Shown one piece after another: positions 31,604 to 38,228 of a stretch of 64,000 nucleotides of DNA (position 1 is the stretch's first letter; each line of letters starts with the position of its first letter). Both the position numbers and the translations under genes were made by a program. The notes under the pieces are model-generated. The model was not told the origin of the DNA and made no database searches. It saw only the letters and a list, made by a program, of their open reading frames with translations. This stretch comes from DATARR01 sp036376245 (GTDB taxonomy: Bacteria > Acidobacteriota > Thermoanaerobaculia > Multivoradales > UBA5704): NCBI GenBank assembly GCA_036376245.1, contig DASVAS010000052.1, forward strand, positions 1-64,000. The letters are read 5' to 3'.

Positions 31604-33283
31604 ATGACAGAAGCAGGCAGCAGGTACGACTACGACTACGTCATCGTGGGTTCCGGTTTCGGCGGCAGCGTCTCGGCGCTGCGGCTGTCGGAGAAGGGGT
31701 ACAAGGTGCTGGTCGTCGAGGCCGGCAAGCGCTGGCGGACCGAGGACTTCCCCAAGACCAACTGGAGCGTCCGCAAGTTCCTCTGGCTCCCCGCCCTCTT
31801 CTGCTACGGCATCCAGCGCCTGACCCTGCTCCGCGACGTGCTGGTGCTCTCGGGCGCGGGCGTGGGCGGCGGCTCCCTGGTCTACGCCAACACCCACCTG
31901 GTGCCCCAGGACGAGGCCTTCCAGCGGGGGACCTGGCCGCGGGGGTTCGACTGGAAACAGACCCTGCTTCCCCATTACCAGACGGCGAAGCGGATGCTGG
32001 GCGTCACCGCCAATCCCCACCTGTGGCCAGGCGACCTGGTGCTCCAGGACTTCGCCCGCACCCTCGGCCGGGAGGACACCTTCCGTCCCACCGAGGTCGG
32101 CGTCCTCTTCGGCGACAAGGCGGGCGAGAAGGTGGGCGATCCCTACTTCGGCGGCGAGGGTCCGGAGCGCTCCACCTGCACGTATTGCGGCGGCTGCATG
32201 GTGGGATGCCGGCACAACGCCAAGAACACGCTGGACAAGAACTATCTCTGGTTCGCCGAGAAACTCGGCGCCGAGGTCCTCCCCGAGACCCGGGTCACCG
32301 GCGTGCGGGAGGACGGCCAGGGCGGCTGGCTCGTCGACGTCCGCAGCTCCACCCGCAAGCTCTTCCGGCGCCGGCGGACCCTGCGCGCCCGCGGCGTGGT
32401 GCTCGCGGCCGGCGCGCTGGGCACGGTCAACCTGCTGCTCAAGTGCCGCGACGCGGGCCTGCTCCCCCGCCTCTCCCCCGCCCTCGGCTCCTACGTGCGG
32501 ACCAACAGCGAGGTGATCTGCGGCGCCACCTCCCGCTCGGACGAACAGGACTACTCCCGCGGCATCGCCATCGCCAGCAGCTTCCACCCCGATCCGGACA
32601 CCTGCGTCGAGATCGTCCGCTATCCCAAGGGGTCCGACGTGATGAGCTTCCTGGGAACCCTGCTGGTGGACGGCGGCACCCGTCTGACCCGGCCTCTCAA
32701 GTGGCTGGGCGCCTGCCTGCGCCACCCCGTCGACTGCCTGCGCACCTTCAATCCCGTGGGCTGGGCCCGGCGGTCGAACATCGTGCTGGTGATGCAGAAC
32801 CTGGAGAGCTCGTTTCACCTGGTGCGCTCGCGGCGCTGGTTCTGGCCTTTCGCCAAGGGGTTGACCAGCCAGCGGGCTCCCGGCGAGCCGCCCATCCCGG
32901 CCTATATTCCGGTGGCCAATCAGGCGGCGCGGTTCGTGGCCGAGCGGACCGACGCCTATCCTTCCAGCTCGCTCAACGAGGTGCTGCTGAACGTGCCCAC
33001 CACGGCCCACATCCTGGGCGGCGCGCCCATGGGATCGACTCCCGCCGAGGGGGTGATCGACTGGCGCAACCGCGTCTTCGGCTACGAGGGGCTCTACGTG
33101 GTGGACGGCTCGATGATCCCGGCCAATCTGGGCGTGAACCCGAGCCTGACCATCACCGCCATGGCCGAGCACGCCATGAGCCACATCCCGATGAAGAACG
33201 CCGAGGAGGGGTTGCGGCGCCTGCCGGTCCAGGCCCGGGCGGCGGAGGCGCCGCTATCGCCGCTCATGGAAGCGGTCTCCTAG
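31604..33283 (+). CDS. GMC-family oxidoreductase (cholesterol oxidase-like)
   Basis: A 559-residue FAD enzyme. The dinucleotide fold starts YVIVGSGFGGSVSALRLSE (13-31), and the second FAD motif is VLSGAGVGGGSLVYAN. A Cys-rich segment CTYCGGCMVGC (about 188-198) is typical of this bacterial subgroup. The C-terminal GMC signature is VDGSMIPANLGVNPSLTITA. Substrates may be sterols, hopanoid or other alcohols; the family oxidises alcohols to ketones or aldehydes. The ATG at 31604 has GGAG upstream. The stop codon overlaps the stop of the convergent membrane protein gene. A palindrome lies in the promoter. Confidence 0.85.
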   Translation: MTEAGSRYDYDYVIVGSGFGGSVSALRLSEKGYKVLVVEAGKRWRTEDFPKTNWSVRKFLWLPALFCYGIQRLTLLRDVLVLSGAGVGGGSLVYANTHLVPQDEAFQRGTWPRGFDWKQTLLPHYQTAKRMLGVTANPHLWPGDLVLQDFARTLGREDTFRPTEVGVLFGDKAGEKVGDPYFGGEGPERSTCTYCGGCMVGCRHNAKNTLDKNYLWFAEKLGAEVLPETRVTGVREDGQGGWLVDVRSSTRKLFRRRRTLRARGVVLAAGALGTVNLLLKCRDAGLLPRLSPALGSYVRTNSEVICGATSRSDEQDYSRGIAIASSFHPDPDTCVEIVRYPKGSDVMSFLGTLLVDGGTRLTRPLKWLGACLRHPVDCLRTFNPVGWARRSNIVLVMQNLESSFHLVRSRRWFWPFAKGLTSQRAPGEPPIPAYIPVANQAARFVAERTDAYPSSSLNEVLLNVPTTAHILGGAPMGSTPAEGVIDWRNRVFGYEGLYVVDGSMIPANLGVNPSLTITAMAEHAMSHIPMKNAEEGLRRLPVQARAAEAPLSPLMEAVS

Positions 33284-33585
33284 CTCAGCAACAACCCCGG
33301 CAGAGCGAGGAAGAACAGCACGTACACGCAGAGCAGCACGCGGAGCGTGCCGCACAGCATGGCCACCGGCCGGTCCCCCAGGGACCGGTCGCGCCCGCCG
33401 AAGAGGAAGCGCATCAGCGCCAGGTCTCCCCGCAGGTCGCTGCCGGTGAGCCCCGGCCGCCCCAGGGCGGCGTAGAGAAGAGGATGGCGGCGACTCAAAG
33501 TGTCGCAGAGCCGTGACGCCAGCAGGCACCACACCAGCACAGAGCACCAGTAGACGGAGAACAGGACAGGAAAAAGGGTCACCGA
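33280..33585 (-). CDS. Small two-helix membrane protein, UspB-like in size and layout
   Basis: About 101 residues with membrane helices near residues 2-25 (LFPVLFSVYWCSVLVWCLLA) and about 78-98 (LRVLLCVYVLFFLALPG). The middle loop holds LYAALGRPGL, reminiscent of small UspB-type proteins. The GTG at 33585 is chosen because GGAGGG lies just upstream; a longer frame reaches 33621. The gene is convergent with the GMC oxidoreductase, and their stop codons overlap. No function can be assigned. Confidence 0.6.
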   Translation of the reverse strand, partial: SVTLFPVLFSVYWCSVLVWCLLASRLCDTLSRRHPLLYAALGRPGLTGSDLRGDLALMRFLFGGRDRSLGDRPVAMLCGTLRVLLCVYVLFFLALPGLLLS

Positions 33586-33704
33586 TCCCTCCGAGAAGAG
33601 TCTCCCCTCCGGAGGACACACGACGCCTCACAGAAGACTCTTAAAAGTTCGTCTTACTAGAGCAGGTGTCTCAGGATACCTTAGCGTGACACGGGGGGCA
33701 AGAG

Positions 33705-33735
33705 TCCCGGGGAGGAGGCGGCCTCCTCCCCGGGA
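33705..33735 (-). terminator. Strong hairpin terminator of the Cys-rich peptide array
   Basis: Perfect 14-bp stem TCCCGGGGAGGAGG / CCTCCTCCCCGGGA with a three-base loop, eight bases past the last array gene on the minus strand, followed by CTCTTGC. Confidence 0.7.
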
Positions 33736-33743
33736 TCAGGACG

Positions 33744-33917
33744 CTACGGAGGGCAGACGATGGTCGGGCAGGGCGCCTGGCAGCAGGTCACGCAGACCGG
33801 ACCGTTGTCGGTCGAACAGCAGATCTTCTTGCAGGCGGCCTCGGCCGTGGGGATGGCGACCGACGCGGCGGCCGCGGCGGCCAGGGCCAGGGTCAACATC
33901 AGGAGCTTCTTCTTCAT
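33744..33917 (-). CDS. Secreted Cys-rich peptide, array member A
   Basis: A 57-residue peptide. Signal peptide MKKKLLMLTLALAAAAAASV ends near AEA-A (about 31-33). The mature part of about 25 residues is CKKICCSTDNGPVCVTCC then APCPTIVCPP: nine cysteines with CC pairs. AGGAG lies eight bases before the ATG. It is the last of four co-directional paralogues (33744-34502) and is followed by a strong terminator. The order of Cys and Pro (CC...CVTCC...CP...CP) is shared with member C, so these two are the closest pair. Function unknown. Confidence 0.75.
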   Translation of the reverse strand: MKKKLLMLTLALAAAAAASVAIPTAEAACKKICCSTDNGPVCVTCCQAPCPTIVCPP

Positions 33918-33936
33918 TCGTTTTTCTCCTATGGAA

Positions 33937-34113
33937 TCAGACGCAGGCACGCTCGGTACAGATCGTAGGTCCGCCCTTCGACTTGCAGCAGGTGTTGCAC
34001 TCGACCTGCCAGCAGGTGGTCGTCTGCGCCTGCGCGGCGGGCGAGAAGAGTCCGGCCTCGAGCCCGGCGGTGGCCGCCAGAGCCAGTCCCAGCAGAATCA
34101 GCTTCCTTCGCAT
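33937..34113 (-). CDS. Secreted Cys-rich peptide, array member B
   Basis: A 58-residue peptide. Signal peptide RRKLILLGLALAATAGLEAG with cleavage near AQA-Q (about 28-30). The mature part is TTTCWQVECNTCCKSKGG then PTICTERACV: six cysteines and no CP motif. It is the most divergent member but has the same gene organisation, the same type of signal peptide and AAGGAG eight bases upstream. It lies 19 bases before member A, so the array is one operon. Function unknown. Confidence 0.72.
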   Translation of the reverse strand: MRRKLILLGLALAATAGLEAGLFSPAAQAQTTTCWQVECNTCCKSKGGPTICTERACV

Positions 34114-34130
34114 GACGGTTTCTCCTTTGG

Positions 34131-34301
34131 TTACGGGCATGCCAGCCGCGGACAGGGCTTGCCGGGGCAGCAGGTGACGCAGGGCGTGCCGCCGGGGCAG
34201 CAGATCCTGGTGCAGGCGGCCGCCTCCGCCGGAGCGGTCGAGAGGTAGGCGCCGGCCGCCGCCGCCAGGGCGACGAGCAGGCACGCGAGCTTCTTCTTCA
34301 T
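34131..34301 (-). CDS. Secreted Cys-rich peptide, array member C
   Basis: A 56-residue peptide. Signal peptide KKKLACLLVALAAAAGAYLS, cleaved near AEA-A. The mature part is CTRICCPGGTPCVTCC then PGKPCPRLACP: eight cysteines in the order C..CC..C..CC..C..C, matching member A. AAGGAG lies nine bases before the ATG at 34301. The repeat of ICCPGG and CVTCC in A and C argues for tandem duplication. Function unknown. Confidence 0.75.
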   Translation of the reverse strand: MKKKLACLLVALAAAAGAYLSTAPAEAAACTRICCPGGTPCVTCCPGKPCPRLACP

Positions 34302-34334
34302 GTCCTCAGACTCCTTTCGAGAAAGTCCCATGGG

Positions 34335-34502
34335 CTAGGGACACTGGATCGGACAGGGACGGGCACAACAGTAACAACGATCGGGCTCGCAGCAGACGAG
34401 GAATCCCTTGCAGGCGGCCTCGGCGGGCTTGGGGTTGAACACGCCCAGGGCGGCGGCGGCGGCCCCCAGGGCGAACGACAGGGCGATCAGTTTTCTGCGC
34501 AT
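34335..34502 (-). CDS. Secreted Cys-rich peptide, array member D
   Basis: A 55-residue peptide below usual size cut-offs, found by translating the gap upstream of member C. Signal peptide RRKLIALSFALGAAAAALGV, cleaved near AEA-A. The mature part is CKGFLVCCEPDRCYCC then ARPCPIQCP: eight cysteines. GAGGAGG lies six bases before the ATG. It is first in the array and ends 34 bases before member C. The conserved PCPxxCP end ties it to members A and C. Confidence 0.72.
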   Translation of the reverse strand: MRRKLIALSFALGAAAAALGVFNPKPAEAACKGFLVCCEPDRCYCCARPCPIQCP

Positions 34503-34634
34503 TTGGGACCTCCTCGGAAGTAGGCGGGGCCACGCCCCCTATTGAACGGTGTCGATCGGATGGACAGGGGGGACAAGCTCTCCCCCTCCGGGATAGACTT
34601 CGGTCTTCAAGCAAGATCCCGGCGAGGTGACCTC

Positions 34635-36170
34635 ATGAAAATACCTGGTCTCATTCTCAAGCAGATGTACACGTTGGGCAGTCTGGAAAACGTCGAGGAC
34701 GGCGTCCGCTTCAGCCTCAAGAACCGGCTGAGCAACGCCACGCTGACGCGGCTGAGCGAGGTGCGGATCGACGGCCAGCCGGTCCCTCTCGACCGCCTGA
34801 CCCTGGACCTGGGCGGCGACCAGGTCTCCGGTACCGCGGTGACCCCCTCCTCGGCCATCGCCTTCCCCCTGGCCAAGGTGGTCAACATCCACGCCCGCAC
34901 CGACCAGCTCGAAAAAGGCCAGCACGAGATCGCCATCGCCTTCGAGGCCACTCCGTTCGGCTCGCTCTCCTTCAAGGTCAAGGACGCCATCGCCGAGAAG
35001 GTCAAGCGCAACACCGTCCCCCACAACAGGGAGGACGACCACACGCACGAGATGGTCAAGGCGCGCCAGGCGTTCGTCGAGGAATACACCGGCTACAAGA
35101 TCCAGCACATCGACAAGTTCTCGTTCGACCCCGCCATCACCAAAGGCAACATCGAGAACTTCTCGGGCGTGGCCCAGATCCCCATCGGCTTCGCGGGCCC
35201 CATCAAGATCAACGGCGAGCACGCGCAGGGCGAATTCATCATCCCCCTGGCCACCACCGAAGGCACCCTGGTGGCGTCCTACAACCGTGGCATGAAGGTG
35301 CTGAACCTCTCCGGCGGCGTCACCTGCACCGTGGTGGGCGACAGCATGCAGCGGGCGCCGGTGTTCGTCTTCGAAAACGCCCGCCACGCCCGCGACTTCG
35401 TGACCTGGGTGGACGACAACCTGGGGAAAATCCGCGAAGAGGCCGAGGCCACCTCCAGCGTGGCCAAGCTGATCTACATCGACCGCTACCTCTCGAACAA
35501 GCTGGTCTTCCTGCGCTTCAACTACACCACCGGCGACGCCGCCGGCCAGAACATGGTGGGCCGGGCCACCTTCGCGGCCTGCTCATGGATCCTGGAGAAC
35601 CACGACAAGATCCTCCACTTCTACCTGGAGTCGAACTTCGCCACCGACAAGAAGTCGTCGCAGATCAACGTCATGCGCACCCGCGGCAAGCGGGTGACGG
35701 CCGAGTGCACGATTCCGCGCGACGTGCTGATCCAGAACATGCGGGTCGATCCCGAGACCCTTCACTACCACGCCGGCATCGCCAACGTGGGCGCTTTCAT
35801 CTCGGGGGCCAACAACAACGGCTGCCACTCCCCCAACGGCATCACGGCGATGTTCATCGCCACCGGGCAGGACGTGGCCAACGTCTCGGAGTCCTCGGCG
35901 GGCATCGTCTACACCGAGGTGACGCCGGAGAAGGATCTCTACATCTCGATCACCATCCCGTCGCTGATCGTGGCCACCCACGGCGGCGGTACGGGTCTGG
36001 CGACCCAGCGGGAGTGCCTGGAGGTCCTGGGCTGCGTGGGCCGGGGCAAGGTCCACAAGCTGGCGGAGATCGTGGCCGGCGTGGTGCTGGCGGGCGAGAT
36101 CTCGCTGGCGTCGGCGATCTCGTCGCTGGACTGGGTTTCCAGCCACGAGCAGTACGGGCGGAACCGGTAG
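34635..36170 (+). CDS. Hydroxymethylglutaryl-CoA reductase (class I) with extra N-terminal domain
   Basis: A 511-residue soluble enzyme that reduces HMG-CoA to mevalonate with NADPH. Catalytic residues match class I: E209 (TTEGTLVAS), K339 (ATDKKSSQIN), D413 (ATGQDVANV) and H504 (SSHEQYGRNR), the last near the C-terminus. The NADPH-site equivalent is DAAGQNMVGR. An additional N-terminal segment of about 125 residues (FSLKNRLSNATLTRLSEVRI ... DAIAEKV) is not part of the catalytic fold and looks like a beta-rich domain. There are no membrane helices. The ATG at 34635 follows GAGGTGA; a longer upstream frame is low-complexity. It is followed after 17 bases by the ABC1 kinase. Mevalonate supply fits the isoprenyl synthase-like gene at 25-26 kb. 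Confidence 0.9.
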   Translation: MKIPGLILKQMYTLGSLENVEDGVRFSLKNRLSNATLTRLSEVRIDGQPVPLDRLTLDLGGDQVSGTAVTPSSAIAFPLAKVVNIHARTDQLEKGQHEIAIAFEATPFGSLSFKVKDAIAEKVKRNTVPHNREDDHTHEMVKARQAFVEEYTGYKIQHIDKFSFDPAITKGNIENFSGVAQIPIGFAGPIKINGEHAQGEFIIPLATTEGTLVASYNRGMKVLNLSGGVTCTVVGDSMQRAPVFVFENARHARDFVTWVDDNLGKIREEAEATSSVAKLIYIDRYLSNKLVFLRFNYTTGDAAGQNMVGRATFAACSWILENHDKILHFYLESNFATDKKSSQINVMRTRGKRVTAECTIPRDVLIQNMRVDPETLHYHAGIANVGAFISGANNNGCHSPNGITAMFIATGQDVANVSESSAGIVYTEVTPEKDLYISITIPSLIVATHGGGTGLATQRECLEVLGCVGRGKVHKLAEIVAGVVLAGEISLASAISSLDWVSSHEQYGRNR

Positions 36171-36187
36171 AGTAGACTCTCTCCGTA

Positions 36188-37939
36188 ATGGCTGAACCGC
36201 GCGTAGTCCAGGAAGACGCCGAAGTTCCAGCCTCCCCTCCTCCGGCGGCGCTGGCTCCCGTGCCGGCGGCGCCGCCGTCGAAGGACCCCATCCCCGGCTT
36301 CGAGATGCTGCCGGACGAGCCCCCGCACGGGCTCGTCCGCCGCTTCTTCACCACCCAGCGCCATCTGATCGCCCTCGGCTTCGGCGCCCTGGCGGCCCAT
36401 GCCCGGGAGGGGCAGGCGCTGGGCAAGGGCCGTAGGTTCCGCCTGCTCTTCTTCCTGGAACGCCTGATCGCCTTCCTGGCGCGGCCGTTCCTCGACAAGA
36501 CCATCGTCGACCGGCCCTTCCCGGTCCAGCTCCGCCGGCGGCTGGAGACCCTCGGCCCCACCTACATCAAGCTCGGCCAGGTCCTCGCCCTGCGCCAGGA
36601 CATCCTGCCGCCGTCCATCACGGACGAGCTCAAGAACCTGCTGGACCGCCTGCCGGTGGTGGACTTCGACCGCTACATCCGGCTCATCGAGGCGGACGTC
36701 AAGCGGCCGGTGGCGGAGATGTACTCCTGGATCGACCCGATCCCCCTGGGCTCGGCCTCCATCGCCCAGATCCACCGCGCCACGACCGTCGAAGGGGACC
36801 AGGTCATCCTCAAGGTCGTGAAGCCGGGGATCCCCCAGACGCTGAACCGCGACGCGGTCCTGCTGCGCATCCTGGGCCTGATGCTGCAGGCGATCCTCCC
36901 CCAGTACCGGCCCAGGCAGCTCATCAAGGAGTTCGTGGAGTACACCCGCCGCGAGGTGGACCTGCGGCGCGAGGCGGACAACGCCGAGACCTTCGCCGCC
37001 AACTTCCACGACCTGCCCGGCGTGGTCTTCCCCCGCATCTACCGCCAGTACAGCGGCCAGCGCGTGCTGTGCATGGAGTTCCTCAAGGGCTACAAGCCGG
37101 GCGCGCCGGAGACCCAGGATCTCAGCGACGAGGACCGCGACCACCTGGTGGACCTGGGCGCCGCGAGCATCATCCGCATGCTCTTCCTGGACGGCTTCTT
37201 CCACGCCGACCTGCACCCGGGCAACCTGCTGATCCTGCCCGGCCCGAAGCTGGGCTTCATCGACCTGGGGATGGTGGGCCGCTTCGAGAGCGATCTGCGG
37301 CGGACGTTCCTCTACTACTACTACACCCTGGTGATGGGCGACGCCGAGGGGGCGGCGCGGTATCTCGCGGCCATCGGCCAGCCGGGTCCGGGCGCGGATT
37401 TCGCGGGGTTCCGCCGCGAGGTGACGGAGATCCTGCTGCGCTTCAACCGCGCCTCCAGCTTCAAGGATTTTTCGCTGGGCCAGCTCATCATGCGCTCAGT
37501 GAACCTGGGCGCCCAGCACCGGCTCTACTTCCCCGTCGAGATGGTGTTGATGGTGAAGGCGCTGATCACCTTCGAGGGCGTGGGCCAGATCCTCAAGCCC
37601 GGGCTGGACGTGGCGGCGGTCTCGCGCGAGCACGCCACCGCCATCTTCCGCGGCCAGTTCAGCCCCGAGAACCTGCTGAAGCAGGTTCTGCGGGCGGGCC
37701 CCGAGGTCCTGGAGGCCGTGGCCAAGGCCCCGAGCCTGATCACGGAAGGGCTCCGCCTGCTGGAGCAGGCCACCCGCCGCTCCCCCTCGAATCCCCTCGC
37801 CGGCCTGCGCGGCACCCTCTTCGGCGGCTTCTGCATGGTGGCCGGAGCGATCCTCGCCGGCGCCAAAGGGCCGTGGCCGGTATGGGCGGTGCTGTTCGCG
37901 GTGGGGATCGCGGCGGCGTTGCACCGGGATCGGTCGTAG
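36188..37939 (+). CDS. ABC1/UbiB family protein kinase-like ATPase
   Basis: A 583-residue UbiB/ADCK-type protein. The KxGQ-type motif is YIKLGQVLALRQDILPP, the A-rich nucleotide loop is GSASIAQIHRA, and the catalytic/metal motifs are LHPGNLLI and IDLGMVGRF. The C-terminus has two membrane helices (FCMVAGAILAGAK; VWAVLFAVGIAAALH). The family uses ATP to support quinone and other isoprenoid-lipid metabolism rather than classical protein phosphorylation. The N-terminus is Pro/Ala-rich. It lies 17 bases after HMG-CoA reductase, in the same direction, in keeping with isoprenoid-lipid function. Confidence 0.92.
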   Translation: MAEPRVVQEDAEVPASPPPAALAPVPAAPPSKDPIPGFEMLPDEPPHGLVRRFFTTQRHLIALGFGALAAHAREGQALGKGRRFRLLFFLERLIAFLARPFLDKTIVDRPFPVQLRRRLETLGPTYIKLGQVLALRQDILPPSITDELKNLLDRLPVVDFDRYIRLIEADVKRPVAEMYSWIDPIPLGSASIAQIHRATTVEGDQVILKVVKPGIPQTLNRDAVLLRILGLMLQAILPQYRPRQLIKEFVEYTRREVDLRREADNAETFAANFHDLPGVVFPRIYRQYSGQRVLCMEFLKGYKPGAPETQDLSDEDRDHLVDLGAASIIRMLFLDGFFHADLHPGNLLILPGPKLGFIDLGMVGRFESDLRRTFLYYYYTLVMGDAEGAARYLAAIGQPGPGADFAGFRREVTEILLRFNRASSFKDFSLGQLIMRSVNLGAQHRLYFPVEMVLMVKALITFEGVGQILKPGLDVAAVSREHATAIFRGQFSPENLLKQVLRAGPEVLEAVAKAPSLITEGLRLLEQATRRSPSNPLAGLRGTLFGGFCMVAGAILAGAKGPWPVWAVLFAVGIAAALHRDRS

Positions 37940-37978
37940 GGCCTCCGCGTCCAGGGCGGGTTGCCCGTCGAGGCGGCC

Positions 37979-38158
37979 TGCCCTTCGAAGCCTCACCCCC
38001 TGGCCCCCTCTCCCGACCCCTCCCGCCACCCGGGAGAGGGGGAACGATGCTTCAGTGATCTTGCCGAGCTCGACAACCTGGATCGCAGGGCCCTCCCTCT
38101 CCCGGGGGCGGGCGGCAGGGAGATGGGAGAGGGACCGAGGGTGAGGTCTCGAAGCGCA
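37979..38158. repeat. Intergenic TIR element, copy B (180 bp, opposite orientation)
   Basis: Ends TGCCCTTCGAAGCCTCACCC (37979-37998) and its near inverted copy (38139-38158) flank CTCTCCCGG / GGGAGAGG blocks. The interior is the reverse complement of copy A. It lies between the UbiB gene and the S41 peptidase. Confidence 0.75.
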
Positions 38159-38228
38159 GGTCGCCCGCCGTCCTCCGCCTGTTAAAATCTCCCCCAGCTC
38201 CACTTCCTTCACCCAAGGAGGCCTCTCC

